A DNA stretch of 64,000 bases from Janthinobacterium aquaticum (lineage in GTDB: Bacteria > Pseudomonadota > Gammaproteobacteria > Burkholderiales > Burkholderiaceae_D), in assembly GCF_009208565.1 (NCBI RefSeq), contig NZ_WFLK01000003.1:186001-250000 (forward strand), in the 5' to 3' direction. The notes under the pieces were generated by a model. The model was given only the letters and a program-made list of their open reading frames with translations. It made no database searches and was not told the DNA's origin. Of the stretch, positions 16,468 to 25,772 are shown in pieces (position 1 is the first letter of the stretch; the number at the start of each line of letters is the position of its first letter). Made by a program: the position numbers and the translations under genes.

Positions 16468-18786
16468 TCAGACCTTGCGTTGCGCTACTGCATCAACGAC
16501 GCAAAGGGCCGTCATATTGACGATACGGCGCACGGTGGCCGATGGCGTCAGGATATGCACGGGCTTGGCGCAGCCGAGCAGGATCGGGCCGACGGCGATG
16601 CCGTTGCCGGCCGCCGTTTTCACCAGGTTGTAGGCGATATTGGCCGACTCGATATTGGGCATCACCAGCAGGTTGGCGTCGCCTTTCAGGTCCGAGTTCG
16701 GCATCAGCTTGTTGCGCAGCTTGCTGTCGAGCGCGGTGTCGCCATGCATCTCGCCATCGACTTCCAGTTCCGGCGCGCGTTCCTTGATCAGCGCCAGTGC
16801 GGCGCGCATCTTCTGCGCCGAGGCGCTGTCGGACGAACCGAAGTTCGAATGCGACAGCAGTGCGGCGCGTGGCGACAGGCCGAAGCGGCTCATTTCTTCG
16901 GCCGCCATAATGGTGATCTCGGCCAGCTGGTCGGCGTCCGGATTTTCATTGACGTGGGTGTCAACCATCACCATCTGGCGCTCTGGCAGGATCAGCACGT
17001 TCATGGCGGCGTAGACATTGCTGCCGGCGCGCTTGCCCAGCACCTGATCGATATACTTCAGGTGCAGCTGGGTGGTGCCGAAGGTGCCGCAAATCATGCC
17101 GTCGGCATGGCCCTTGTGGATCATCATCGAGCCGATCAGGCTGTGGCGGCGGCGCATTTCCAGCTTGGCGTACTCTTCGGTGACGCCCTTGCGGCTGGTC
17201 ATCTCGTAGTAGGTGCTCCAGTAATCGCGATAGCGCTCGTCGAAGTCCGGGTTGATGATGTCGAAATCGACGCCCTGTTTCAGGCGCAGGCCGAATTTCT
17301 GGATGCGCGTTTCCAGCACGGCCGGACGGCCCACCAGGATCGGACGCGCCAGTTTTTCATCGACCACCACCTGCACTGCGCGCAGCACGCGCTCTTCTTC
17401 GCCTTCGGCGTAGACGATGCGCTTGAGTTCAGCCGGGGTCGACTTGGCCATCAGGAACAGCGGCTTCATGAAGGTGCCGCTACGGTAGACGAATTGTTGC
17501 AGGCTGTCGGCGTACGCTTGCAGGTCCTTGATCGGACGCGTCGCCACGCCCGATTCTTCGGCGGCCTTGGCCACGGCCGGCGCAATCTTGATCAGCAGGC
17601 GCGGATCGAACGGCATCGGAATCAGGTATTCCGGGCCGAACGACAGGTTGCTGATGCCATAGGTGGTGGCCACGATATCGGACTGCTCGGCGTGCGCCAG
17701 GTCGGCAATCGCGTGCACCACGGCGATTTCCATTTCACGCGTGATGGTGGTGGCGCCGCAATCGAGTGCACCGCGGAAGATGTACGGGAAGCACAGCACG
17801 TTGTTGACCTGGTTCGGATAGTCCGAACGGCCGGTGGCGATAATGGCGTCGCTGCGCACGGCCTTGACTTCTTCGGGCAGGATTTCCGGATTCGGGTTGG
17901 CCAGCGCCAGGATCAGCGGGTTCGGCGCCATCTGGCGCACCATGTCCTGTTTCAGCACGCCGCCAGCGGACACGCCCAGGAAGATGTCGGCGTCAGGAAT
18001 GATCTCGGCCAGGGTGCGCAGCGGCGTATCCTGGGCAAAGCGCTCCTTGTCCGGATCCATCAGTTCGGCGCGGCCCTTGTAGACCACGCCGGCGAGGTCG
18101 GTCACGTAGATGTTTTTCAGCGGGAAGCCCAGGTCGACGATCAGGTCCAGGCAGGCCAGCGCGGCCGCGCCGGCGCCGGACACCACCAGCTTGCAGTCTT
18201 CGATTTTCTTGCCGACCGCTTTCAGGCCGTTCAGGATCGCGGCGCCAACGATAATCGCAGTGCCGTGCTGGTCATCATGGAAGACCGGAATTTTCATGCG
18301 GTCGCGCAGCTGGCGCTCGATATAGAAGCACTCGGGCGCCTTGATGTCTTCCAGGTTGACGCCGCCGAAGGTCGGCTCGAGCGAGGCGATAATGTCGACC
18401 AGCTTGTCCGGATCCGATTCATTGATCTCGATATCGAACACGTCGATGCCGGCAAATTTCTTGAACAGTACGCCCTTGCCTTCCATTACCGGCTTGGCGG
18501 CCAGCGGGCCGATATTGCCCAGACCCAGCACGGCGGTACCGTTGGTAATCACCGCCACCAGATTGCCGCGCGCCGTGTATTTATAGGCGTTGGCCGGGTC
18601 GATCACGATTTCTTCGCAGGGAGCAGCCACACCTGGCGAATAAGCCAGCGCCAGATCGCGCTGGTTGGTCAGTTGTTTGGTTGGCGTAACACTGATCTTG
18701 CCTGGGCGCGGGCACTCGTGATACTCGAGTGCGGCCTGGCGCAATTGTTGACGCAATTCTTCTTTTTTATCAGATGACGAATCCAT
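16468..18786 (-). CDS. maeB: NADP-dependent malic enzyme, two-domain type
   Basis: The 772-residue protein oxidatively decarboxylates malate to pyruvate, making NADPH. The malic domain (about 1-430) shows [40 protein letters not shown] and the nucleotide loop [15 protein letters not shown]. The C-terminal part (about 440-770) is a phosphotransacetylase-like domain ([14 protein letters not shown]) that in MaeB proteins binds acetyl-CoA as a regulator rather than catalysing transfer. Length and order are those of E. coli MaeB. ATG 18786 follows an AAGGAAGG ribosome site. It is a single gene. Confidence 0.96.
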   Translation of the reverse strand: MDSSSDKKEELRQQLRQAALEYHECPRPGKISVTPTKQLTNQRDLALAYSPGVAAPCEEIVIDPANAYKYTARGNLVAVITNGTAVLGLGNIGPLAAKPVMEGKGVLFKKFAGIDVFDIEINESDPDKLVDIIASLEPTFGGVNLEDIKAPECFYIERQLRDRMKIPVFHDDQHGTAIIVGAAILNGLKAVGKKIEDCKLVVSGAGAAALACLDLIVDLGFPLKNIYVTDLAGVVYKGRAELMDPDKERFAQDTPLRTLAEIIPDADIFLGVSAGGVLKQDMVRQMAPNPLILALANPNPEILPEEVKAVRSDAIIATGRSDYPNQVNNVLCFPYIFRGALDCGATTITREMEIAVVHAIADLAHAEQSDIVATTYGISNLSFGPEYLIPMPFDPRLLIKIAPAVAKAAEESGVATRPIKDLQAYADSLQQFVYRSGTFMKPLFLMAKSTPAELKRIVYAEGEEERVLRAVQVVVDEKLARPILVGRPAVLETRIQKFGLRLKQGVDFDIINPDFDERYRDYWSTYYEMTSRKGVTEEYAKLEMRRRHSLIGSMMIHKGHADGMICGTFGTTQLHLKYIDQVLGKRAGSNVYAAMNVLILPERQMVMVDTHVNENPDADQLAEITIMAAEEMSRFGLSPRAALLSHSNFGSSDSASAQKMRAALALIKERAPELEVDGEMHGDTALDSKLRNKLMPNSDLKGDANLLVMPNIESANIAYNLVKTAAGNGIAVGPILLGCAKPVHILTPSATVRRIVNMTALCVVDAVAQRKV

Positions 18787-18831
18787 GCTGTGCTGCCTTC
18801 CTTTTGATCAATCGGGGGTGTCCGCGATTTT

Positions 18832-18883
18832 ATCAGACCGATTCTTTCAACTAGCTAGGTATTTTCCGATACAACAGTCTGAT
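18832..18883. promoter_or_regulatory. Spaced inverted repeat upstream of maeB
   Basis: ATCAGAC (18832-18838) and GTCTGAT (18877-18883) are exact complements 38 bases apart in the 204-base space between maeB and the SUKH genes, with a CTAGCTAG palindrome between them. This could be an operator or stem; no regulator is known. The rest of this gap shows nothing else recognisable. Confidence 0.25.
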
Positions 18884-18990
18884 ATCACGCAGGCGCATAA
18901 CCGGCCATTGTAAAGCGTAGCGTTGCCGATAACAGATTTGGTATCAAAAACTATCGGATTATGAATTTCAATTGGCTTGATGAATACAGT

Positions 18991-19611
18991 TCAATCGAAG
19001 TAGTCGTCGATCAGAAAACCGTAATCGCCATCGATCAGTGCTTGCAGATAGGCGTCGAAACTGTCGGCAATCACCTGGTAATTGTCGGGGTCGTGCAGGT
19101 AGCGCACGATCTGGCCGCAGCGTCCGCCTGGCGCGGGGGCAAAGTCCACATACAGGCGCGAGCTGCCGCCGTTGTTCATGCAGTGCGAGAAGCACAGCCG
19201 CTGGCCTTGGGGCAGGCTGGCATCGATGCGGGCGTCGACCAGGCCTGGCTCTTCCTGCAGATAATGGCCATAGATATCGGCAATGCTGCGCGTGTTGGCG
19301 CGATGGTCCTCCAGTATCTGCTCGACCGAACTGAGGTAATAGGGATACTCGAACACGTCCGAGCCGAGCAGATACACCGACACCGTGCCGCCCGCATAGG
19401 GCTGGTGCCAGGTGCCGTTGCACTGAGCCAGCAAAGCCAGCAGGCTCGACGGGCATTGCGGATACGCCCCGCGCAAGGCTTCGAGCTGGGCCGCGCTGGC
19501 GCCAGTGGCCAGCGCCAGCTCATCGCGCCAGGCTTGCGGCAGCACCTGGCGCAGGCCGGCCAGGTAGCGCTCGACCAGCGCCGAGTGCGCCATGGCGTCA
19601 GTCGTCTTCAT
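18991..19611 (-). CDS. SMI1/KNR4 (SUKH) family protein, second of a tandem pair
   Basis: The 206-residue protein has the SUKH outline: an N-terminal helix with GASAAQLEALRGAYPQCPSSLLALLAQCNG, a central strand-rich part with YYLSSVEQILED, and LCFSHCMNNGGSSRLYVDF. SUKH proteins include many immunity proteins of bacterial toxin systems and some regulatory scaffolds. It is clearly homologous to the upstream neighbour over its whole length, so the pair arose by tandem duplication. Its start overlaps the neighbour's stop (14 bases with ATG 19611; ATG 19593 is the alternative), so translation is coupled. No toxin gene is adjacent. Confidence 0.75.
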   Translation of the reverse strand: MKTTDAMAHSALVERYLAGLRQVLPQAWRDELALATGASAAQLEALRGAYPQCPSSLLALLAQCNGTWHQPYAGGTVSVYLLGSDVFEYPYYLSSVEQILEDHRANTRSIADIYGHYLQEEPGLVDARIDASLPQGQRLCFSHCMNNGGSSRLYVDFAPAPGGRCGQIVRYLHDPDNYQVIADSFDAYLQALIDGDYGFLIDDYFD

Positions 19612-20197
19612 CGACAAACTCGTAGCCGCGCGCCATCACCAGCTGCAGGTAGGCGTCAAAATCATCGGCAATGACGCAAAACTCGTCTGGGTCGTGCACG
19701 TAGCGTACGATCTGCCCCACCACGCCACCTTCACCGGGCACGAAATCGACATACAGCATCGAGGTGCCGCCATTATTCATGCAGTGGGCAAAACACAGGC
19801 GCGTGCTTTCGCTCACCTGGGCATCGATGCGCGGATCGAGCGTGAGCCAGTTCGGATCGATCCTGCCATTCTCGCTGTAGGTATCGGCAATGCTGTCGTT
19901 GCCCCGTTCGCGGTCTTCGAGTATCTGTTCAACCGAACGCAAATAATACGGATAGCCATTCATGCCGGCATCGGCGCCCAGCATCAGCACCGAGACGGTG
20001 CCAGCGTCATATTCCTGCCAATGGCTGCCGTTGATCTGGCCGAGCAAGGCCAGCAAACTGTCCGGGCATAAGGGGTAGGCCTGCTGCAATGCCTGCAGCT
20101 GTTCGGCGCTGGCGCCGCTGGCCAGCGCCAGCTCCTCGCGCGGCTCTTCAGGCAAGGCCTGGCGCAAGCCTTGCAAATACTGCTCGACGATCTCCAT
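19598..20197 (-). CDS. SMI1/KNR4 (SUKH) family protein, first of a tandem pair
   Basis: The 199-residue acidic protein shares with its downstream copy GASAEQLQALQQAYPLCPDSLLALLGQING-type N-terminal helices, YYLRSVEQILEDRERGNDSIAD, CFAHCMNNGGTSMLYVDF and a GQIVRYVHDPD segment near the end. ATG 20197 is fixed by an AGAGGAA ribosome site seven bases upstream; the longer frame has none. The acidic tail FVDEDD is also a common feature. Function is most likely immunity or scaffolding, by family analogy only. Confidence 0.78.
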   Translation of the reverse strand: MEIVEQYLQGLRQALPEEPREELALASGASAEQLQALQQAYPLCPDSLLALLGQINGSHWQEYDAGTVSVLMLGADAGMNGYPYYLRSVEQILEDRERGNDSIADTYSENGRIDPNWLTLDPRIDAQVSESTRLCFAHCMNNGGTSMLYVDFVPGEGGVVGQIVRYVHDPDEFCVIADDFDAYLQLVMARGYEFVDEDD

Positions 20198-20272
20198 GGA
20201 ATTCCTCTGCATAGGGCGGCAATGGCGCCGGGCTGGCGAATATAGCAGTTGCCGCACGGCGGCCAGCGCACG

Positions 20273-21454
20273 CTAGTGCGGCCGCGAGCGCAAACTGCTC
20301 CCCGGTGCAAAGCGCAGCGCCATCACCAGCAGCAGCACCACGCCGCCGGCCATCACCATCCATGCCTGCGCCAGGCTGGACGAATGCTGGCGTATCAGGC
20401 CTGCAATAAAGGGCATGGTACTGGCGATCATATAGCCGCCGCCCTGCACAAACCCGAGCAGCGCACCGGCGCTGGCCGGATCGGTCACATGGTCGAGGCT
20501 GACAATGAGCGACAGCGGAAACAGCGCACCGATGCCGATACCGAGCAGGATAACCGCTGGCAGCGCCAGTTGCGCAGGTGCCACGATCAGGCACGCCAGG
20601 CCAGCCAGGATGGCCAGCAGCACGCCGAGCAGCAACGGGCGGCGGTCAGGGAAACGATTGAGCATGCTCGATACCGCCAGCCCGGCCAGCACCTCCATCA
20701 GCGTCAGACCGCCGAGCAGCAGGCCGCTGTCCGATGCGCTCCAGCCGAGCTCGGTATAAAACGGCGGCAACCAGGCCAGCACCAGCGTGTAAGCACCGGT
20801 ACCGATACCGAAAAACACCATCAGCAGCCAGGCGCGGCGGCTTGCCAGCGGCAGGCTGGCACCAGCGCCACCAGACACCTGCACATGGCTGGCGCTGGCG
20901 CGCCGCCACAGCAGCCAGGCGCCGGCGGCAGGCAGCGCCCACAAGGCCAATAGCGCTTGCCAGCCCACCTGCTGCGCCAGCGGCGAAGCGGAGGCAGCAG
21001 CAAGCGCTGCACCGCCCATGATGCCGGTAGTATAAAAGCCCATCAGCTGACCGGCGCGCTCGGGGAAATAGCGCTTGATAAACGCCGGCAGCAAGGCCTG
21101 CACCAGTGCAATACCGAGGCCACCCAGCGCGGCCGTGGCAATCAGTGCAGCACTGCCGTGCAGGGGCCAGCGCAGGGCGCAGGCCAGCGCGATAATGGCG
21201 CTGCCGAGGCTGATACCGCGCACCACGCCAAGGCGACGCTGCAGCTGCGCGCCGGCCAGCGCGCACAGCCCCATGGCAAACACGGGTACGGTGGTGAGCA
21301 GGCCGGCGTCGGCACTGCTGATGCCGGTGCCAGCCTGTATCGCATCGAGCAAGGGGCCGATGGCGGCCAGGATGGGCCGTAAATTGAGGCCCAGCAAAAT
21401 AATGGCGGCCACCAGCAAGGCATTCGACGGCGCGCGGACGGGGATGGATGACAT
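20273..21454 (-). CDS. MFS transporter, CynX/NimT-like
   Basis: The 393-residue protein is predicted to have twelve membrane helices. The opening LLVAAIILLGLNLRPILAAIGPLL, with the NLRP motif, and GLLTTVPVFAMGL are characteristic of the CynX/NimT/YeaN group of major facilitator transporters, which export or take up small compounds such as cyanate or 2-nitroimidazole. ATG 21454 is preceded by a perfect AAGGAG seven bases upstream, so the longer frame is rejected. It is divergent from a MarR regulator gene 76 bases away, which suggests ligand-responsive control of the transporter. Substrate unknown. Confidence 0.85.
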   Translation of the reverse strand: MSSIPVRAPSNALLVAAIILLGLNLRPILAAIGPLLDAIQAGTGISSADAGLLTTVPVFAMGLCALAGAQLQRRLGVVRGISLGSAIIALACALRWPLHGSAALIATAALGGLGIALVQALLPAFIKRYFPERAGQLMGFYTTGIMGGAALAAASASPLAQQVGWQALLALWALPAAGAWLLWRRASASHVQVSGGAGASLPLASRRAWLLMVFFGIGTGAYTLVLAWLPPFYTELGWSASDSGLLLGGLTLMEVLAGLAVSSMLNRFPDRRPLLLGVLLAILAGLACLIVAPAQLALPAVILLGIGIGALFPLSLIVSLDHVTDPASAGALLGFVQGGGYMIASTMPFIAGLIRQHSSSLAQAWMVMAGGVVLLLVMALRFAPGSSLRSRPH

Positions 21455-21530
21455 GGATACTCCTTGCCTCGCACGGAGGCACATGGTTTAATGCTTGACG
21501 CAAAAATAACTCGACGAAAAGTATCTTAAC
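21455..21530. promoter_or_regulatory. Divergent promoter region of MFS transporter and marR-like gene
   Basis: The 76-base gap holds a TTGACG hexamer (21495-21500) on the plus strand and A/T-rich sequence ahead of both genes. No clear -10 match or MarR palindrome could be fixed by eye. The region is where the MarR protein would be expected to bind. Confidence 0.3.
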
Positions 21531-22097
21531 ATGAAGACGAAAAACAATCTCGACATCAAGATAAATGCGGGGACCCTGCCTGCCTCGCCACCCGAGTATT
21601 TGCGCGCCCAGTTTGCGGCCAGCCAGTGGCGGCGCGAAATGCCGGAGATGGATACGGGCGCCATGCAGCTTGTCGGGCAGCTGGGTACGGTGGCGCAGCT
21701 GATGGCGCGCGACTGGCTTAATCCGCTGTTTGCCGAGCATGGCCTGCAGCCCGGTGAATTCGATGTGCTGGCCACGCTGCGCCGCTCAGGCGCCCCCTAC
21801 GCGCTGACGCCGACAGCGCTCTACGAGGCAGCCATGCTGTCCTCGGGCGGCATGACCAACCGCATCGATCGGCTCGAAGCGGCCGCGCTGATCGAGCGCA
21901 AGAAGCATCCGAGCGACCGGCGCGGCGTGATGGTGGCGCTGACCCCCAAGGGGCACGACCTGATCGAGGAACTGGTGCTACTGCATGTGGCCAACGAAGC
22001 GGCGATGCTGGCCGCACTGACTGCGCAGGAACAGCGCCAGCTCGACCAGTTGCTGGCCAAGCTGCTGCAGGGCATGGTGCAGGCTAAGAACGGCTAG
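21531..22097 (+). CDS. MarR family transcriptional regulator
   Basis: This 188-residue protein has a winged helix-turn-helix of the MarR type: FDVLATLRRSGAPYALTPTALYEAAMLSSGGMTNRIDRLEAA forms the recognition helices, and the wing has RKKHPSDRRGVMVALTPKG. MarR proteins bind as dimers and respond to small phenolic or xenobiotic ligands. The gene is divergent from the MFS transporter, its probable target. The ATG at 21531 has no ribosome site; an internal ATG at 21639 or 21648 remains possible but would remove only the N-terminal arm. Its 3' end overlaps the converging next gene by 14 bases. Confidence 0.85.
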   Translation: MKTKNNLDIKINAGTLPASPPEYLRAQFAASQWRREMPEMDTGAMQLVGQLGTVAQLMARDWLNPLFAEHGLQPGEFDVLATLRRSGAPYALTPTALYEAAMLSSGGMTNRIDRLEAAALIERKKHPSDRRGVMVALTPKGHDLIEELVLLHVANEAAMLAALTAQEQRQLDQLLAKLLQGMVQAKNG

Positions 22098-22668
22098 CCG
22101 GCACGCCGGCCAGCACGGCCGCCAGCTCGCGCAGCGCCGCACTGCCACGGCACGACTGGCGCTGCCACTGTGCCGAAGCCGGGTCGGCATACAACGCCTG
22201 CAGATCGGGGCCGGTATGGTCCACCCGCCCCTCGACGTGGGTCAGGAAAAAGTGGCGTGGCCGGCCCCACAGATTGGCGGCAAACTGCAGCACCAGGCCA
22301 TGCTCGAACAGCAGCGCGCCGCTGCGGCCCTTGTGTCCCAGCAGCACGCGGCAAGGCGGCAGGCCACGCGACATGACACCACGCAAAAACGGCGCCAGGC
22401 GCAGCTGGTAGCCCAGCTCCAGACCATTGGCACGCAGCTGTCCATCCTGCTGGTAGACCTTGAACAAAACCTCAACGGGCCGGCCGGCGCGGCGCAGCAG
22501 GCGCTGCTCTTCATGCAGGCACAAGCCTGCACCATCGCACAGGCGATAAAAACCGCGCGCGTCCAGCTCGGCCGCATCAAAGCTGTCCAGTCCCACCAGA
22601 CGCGGATCGCGCAGCCAGCCATCATCGAGAAAGGCCTGCAGTACGGTATGGATATCGGTCAGTGGCAT
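22084..22668 (-). CDS. Conserved-looking protein of unknown function
   Basis: The 194-residue protein starts PLTDIHTVLQAFLDDGWLRD and contains FYRLCDGAGLCLHEEQRLLRRAGRPVEVLFKVYQQ, PPCRVLLGHKGRSGALLFEHGLVLQFAANLWG and RHFFLTHVEGRVDHTGPDLQALYAD. No signal peptide or membrane helix is seen and I do not recognise the family. A much longer frame exists upstream, but that part is antisense to thiL, so I use ATG 22668. It overlaps the MarR gene end by 14 bases on the opposite strand, and its start faces thiL 79 bases away. Confidence 0.55.
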   Translation of the reverse strand: MPLTDIHTVLQAFLDDGWLRDPRLVGLDSFDAAELDARGFYRLCDGAGLCLHEEQRLLRRAGRPVEVLFKVYQQDGQLRANGLELGYQLRLAPFLRGVMSRGLPPCRVLLGHKGRSGALLFEHGLVLQFAANLWGRPRHFFLTHVEGRVDHTGPDLQALYADPASAQWQRQSCRGSAALRELAAVLAGVPASRS

Positions 22669-22747
22669 GGTGGGGAGGCAAGTACAGGGACGCTTATTGT
22701 AGGCCGGCTTTATAATGGCAGCGCCATCGTTTATCCAGGAACCACTT

Positions 22748-23728
22748 ATGTCCCAGCACGACGCGCTGTCCGAATTCGACCTGATCAAGCAGTATTTCGT
22801 ACGCCAGCGCCCTGGGCGCGCCACGCTCGGCATCGGCGACGACTGCGCACTGCTCACGCCCGCGCCAGGCCGGCAGATCGCCATTTCGTCCGACATGCTG
22901 GTGGAAGACCGCCACTTCTTTGCCGGCGCCGACGCGCGCAAGCTCGGCCATAAAAGCCTGGCCGTCAATCTGTCGGACCTGGCCGCCATGGGTGCGCGCC
23001 CGGTAGCCTTTACGCTGGCGCTGGCCCTGCCGCAGGCCGAACGCGGCTGGCTGGCGGCATTTTCCGAAGGCCTGTTTGCGCTGGCCGATGCGCATGGCTG
23101 CGAACTGATCGGCGGCGACACCACCAAGGGTCCGCTCAATATCTGCATTACCGTGTTTGGCGAGCTGGCACCCGGCCAGGCACTGCGGCGCGACCGCGCC
23201 GTGGCAGGCGACGATATCTGGATCAGCGGCACGCTGGGCGACGCGCGCCTGGCGCTGGCCGGCTACCGCATGGAGCACACGCTGGCGCCGCACGAGATGA
23301 GCGAGGCGGCCAGCCGCATGCACACCCCCACGCCGCGCGTGGAACTGGGCTGCCTGCTGGCCGAAACCGGGCTCGCGCATGCCGCCATCGATATTTCCGA
23401 CGGCCTGGTCGGCGACCTTGGCCATATCCTGAAAGCCTCCGGCGTCGGCGCCACGCTCGACGTGGACGCCCTGCCCGCCGGCCCCGTGCTGGCGCGCCAG
23501 AGTGCACAGCTGCGCCGCAGCTATACGCTGGCCGGAGGTGACGATTATGAACTGTGCTTTACGGCGCCGCCGTCATCGCGCGAGCAAATTGCCGCACTGG
23601 CCGCGCGCTGCGCCACGCCCGCCACGCGCGTGGGCAGCATCGACACCGCAGCAGGCCTGCGCCTGGTGGACGCGACCGGTGCACCGCTGGACCTGGCACT
23701 GCGTTCGTTCGATCACTTCACGCAATAG
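22748..23728 (+). CDS. thiL: Thiamine-monophosphate kinase
   Basis: The 326-residue enzyme phosphorylates thiamine monophosphate to thiamine diphosphate, the active cofactor. ATP-binding and metal residues are visible in SEFDLIKQYF at the start, IGDDCALL (residues about 31-38), SSDMLVEDRHF, NLSDLAAMGA, GGDTTKG, and AIDISDGLVGDLGHI; GGDDYELCF closes the site. ATG 22748 has an AGGAA site seven bases upstream. In many relatives thiL is followed by pgpA and pncC; here pgpA is missing nearby and pncC lies 7 kb away. No TPP riboswitch is seen. Confidence 0.95.
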   Translation: MSQHDALSEFDLIKQYFVRQRPGRATLGIGDDCALLTPAPGRQIAISSDMLVEDRHFFAGADARKLGHKSLAVNLSDLAAMGARPVAFTLALALPQAERGWLAAFSEGLFALADAHGCELIGGDTTKGPLNICITVFGELAPGQALRRDRAVAGDDIWISGTLGDARLALAGYRMEHTLAPHEMSEAASRMHTPTPRVELGCLLAETGLAHAAIDISDGLVGDLGHILKASGVGATLDVDALPAGPVLARQSAQLRRSYTLAGGDDYELCFTAPPSSREQIAALAARCATPATRVGSIDTAAGLRLVDATGAPLDLALRSFDHFTQ

Positions 23729-24669
23729 GTACGTCCTGCAGCAACTGCGCCAGCGCACTGTTTTGCTGCGCCATCGATGGCGGCAGTTCGGCTGCCAGGA
23801 ATTCGATAAACGCACGCACGGCTGGCACCAGAGCGCGCCGCGATGGAAACACCGCATGCAGCTGGTGTGATGCGGCGCTGTGGCCGGGCAACAGCAGCAC
23901 CAGGCGGCCGTCGTGCAGCGCTTCATGGCAGACGTTATAGGGCAGCAGGGCCACGCCGGCGCCGCCAATCGCGGCGGCCATCAACAGGTGGCCGCTGTCG
24001 GTGACCAGCGCCGATTCGTAGGCGATGTCTGCCGCTGCATTGCTGCCTGGTGCGTGGAGGCGCCAGCGCGCCGGCTCGCCCGGCATGCCGCCCGGTCCCA
24101 CGCCACGCACGCCCTGCAGCGACTGCACGGTATCGAACGGGCCGTGCGCGGCGACAAACGCGGGGCTGGCCACCAGTATCTGCATGCTGGCGCCGAAAGT
24201 GCGCACCACCAGGTTGGAATCGTCCAAGGCGCTGCGGATGCGCAGGGCCACATCAAAGCCTTCGGCAATCACATCGACACGCCGGTTGACCAGCTCCAGT
24301 TCGAGGCGCACTTCCGGATGCAGGCATAGAAAACGCGCGAGCAGGGGCGCGAGAAAAATCTGCGCCACGCCGGTGGGACAACTGACGCGCAGGCGACCTG
24401 AAGGGCGCGCCCCGGCATGCTCGGCCACCTCCACCGCCGCCCGCGCGGCATGGGTCATCACTTCGCAATGGGCAAAGAATTCGGCGCCCACATCGGTCAC
24501 GCGCACCACCCGCGTCGAACGCTGCAACAGGCGTACACCAAGGCGCTGTTCGAGTCCGGAAATGCGCCGGCTCACGCGACTTGGGCATGCCCAGCAAGCG
24601 TGCAGCGCCCGAAAACGAGCCTTGCGTCACTACAGCGGAAAAAATGCCGAGGTCGTTCAAGTCTTCCAT
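23718..24669 (-). pseudogene. LysR family regulator gene with a frameshift in the HTH region
   Basis: Two frames make one LysR protein. The first, from ATG 24669, reads MEDLNDLGIFSAVVTQGSFS and then AARLLGMPKSR. The second continues from 24575 with VSRRISGLEQRLGVRLLQRSTR and runs through a full effector domain to 23718. Joined, they give the standard LysR helix-turn-helix if one base is added near 24576-24580 (tcgc|gtgagc). The single missing base breaks the recognition helix. Either the gene is inactive, or this is a sequencing error, or the GTG at 24575 starts a regulator without DNA binding. It is divergent from azoR and its likely operator. Confidence 0.85.
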
Positions 24670-24702
24670 TATTAACCAGACAGTAATAAATCGCGCAGCC
24701 AG

Positions 24703-24729
24703 ACAATATTGTTCTATGTGGAGAACAAT
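24703..24729. promoter_or_regulatory. Probable LysR-type operator in the lysR-azoR gap
   Basis: ATTGTTCT (24708-24715) and AGAACAAT (24722-24729) are exact inverted arms around six bases, and ACAATATTGT (24703-24712) is a perfect overlapping palindrome. LysR regulators bind such T-N11-A dyads between divergent genes. A second small dyad, TGGCAA-CTAT-TTGCCA, lies at 24752-24767 closer to azoR. Confidence 0.6.
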
Positions 24730-24805
24730 GTAATCCATTTACTGTGGCTAGTGGCAACTATTTGCCAGCGCTATGCTGAGTCTGTCATTTCACTCAGGAG
24801 CCATC

Positions 24806-25444
24806 ATGCAAGTTCTTCATCTCGATTCGAGTATTTCTGGCGACGCGTCCGTTTCACGCGCGATGAGCGCAGCCATCGTCGCTGAAATCACACGCCAGCG
24901 CACCCTTGCCGGCGATATGGTGCACGTCACGCAGCGCGACCTGGTGGCGCAGCCGGTAGCACACCTGGACGGCCCGATCGCTGCCGGCTTTCGCCCTCTC
25001 GGCCACGCCAGCAGCGACGACACAGTCGCACGCGAGCACGCCATATCGGAGCAACTCGTCACGCAGCTGCTGGCCAGCGACGTGATCGTGATCGGCGCGC
25101 CGATGTACAACTTTTCCGTAGCCAGCCAGCTCAAGGCCTGGATGGACCGCGTCGCGCAGCCGGGCCGCACTTTTGAGTACACCGCTCAAGGTCCGGCAGG
25201 CCTGGCCGGCGAACGCAGCGTCATCATCGCTTCGGCGCGCGGCGGACTGTATTCGTCCGGTCCGGCGGCGGCCATGGACTTCCATGAAGCCTACCTGAAA
25301 GCGTTTTTCGGTTTTCTCGGCATTGGGCATGTCAGCGTGGTGCGCGCCGAACTGCTGAGCAAGGGCGAAACGCTGAAGAACGAATCGATCAGCCATGCCA
25401 CCGCCAGCATTGCCGGCGCAGTACAAGACCACTTCCGCAACTAA
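24806..25444 (+). CDS. azoR: FMN-dependent NADH-azoreductase
   Basis: The 212-residue flavoprotein belongs to the AzoR/flavodoxin-like quinone reductase family that reduces azo bonds and quinones with NADH. The phosphate-binding start is LHLDSSISGDASVSR, the flavin loop PMYNFSVASQLKAWMDRV, and SARGGLYSSGPA supplies further FMN contacts; GFLGIGHVSVVRAE closes the fold. ATG 24806 follows CAGGAG. It is the first gene of a three-gene set with a YciI-like protein and an alpha/beta hydrolase, and is divergent from the broken LysR regulator, suggesting quinone- or electrophile-responsive control. Confidence 0.92.
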   Translation: MQVLHLDSSISGDASVSRAMSAAIVAEITRQRTLAGDMVHVTQRDLVAQPVAHLDGPIAAGFRPLGHASSDDTVAREHAISEQLVTQLLASDVIVIGAPMYNFSVASQLKAWMDRVAQPGRTFEYTAQGPAGLAGERSVIIASARGGLYSSGPAAAMDFHEAYLKAFFGFLGIGHVSVVRAELLSKGETLKNESISHATASIAGAVQDHFRN

Positions 25445-25456
25445 GGAGCCATCAGC

Positions 25457-25765
25457 ATGCTGTTTTCCATCACCTTGCAATACACCAGAGCGGCCGCCGA
25501 TATTGCCCCGCATCTCGACGCCCATCGCCAGTGGCTGGTCGAATATATCAAGCGCGGGAGCATCATCTTGGCCGGCCCGCTCGAACCACGTACCGGCGGC
25601 CTGATCCTGGCCTCGTGCGCCGATATGGCCAGCATGCAGGCCATGATGGAACAGGATCCGTTCATCGTCGAGCAGGTGGCCAGCTACGCGGCGCAGGCCT
25701 GCCGCCCGGCGCTCGTTGCCAGCGGTTTTCCTGCAGGCTGGGCGCCTGATGCAAACGTTGTCTAG
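25457..25765 (+). CDS. YciI-like protein
   Basis: The 102-residue protein has the YciI ferredoxin-like fold: FSITLQYTRA, a helix with DAHRQWLVEYIKRG, ILAGPLEPRTGGLILASCADM, and MMEQDPFIVEQVASY. The H and D residues of the putative active site (AHRQWL and QDPF) are kept. Members occur near stress and dehalogenation genes; the reaction is unknown. An AAGGAG site precedes ATG 25457, 12 bases after azoR, so the two are co-transcribed. Confidence 0.85.
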   Translation: MLFSITLQYTRAAADIAPHLDAHRQWLVEYIKRGSIILAGPLEPRTGGLILASCADMASMQAMMEQDPFIVEQVASYAAQACRPALVASGFPAGWAPDANVV

Positions 25766-25772
25766 CCCTGCC

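Noticed and set aside
16381..18777. A 798-residue open frame antisense to maeB.
   Set aside because: It is His/Gln/Arg-rich with no domain and mirrors the codon bias of maeB on the other strand. The same holds for long antisense frames over the phytochrome, pyk, esterase and c-di-GMP genes.
22669..23232. 382-residue frame extending the unknown protein at 22084-22668.
   Set aside because: The extension is wholly antisense to thiL and has no family features.
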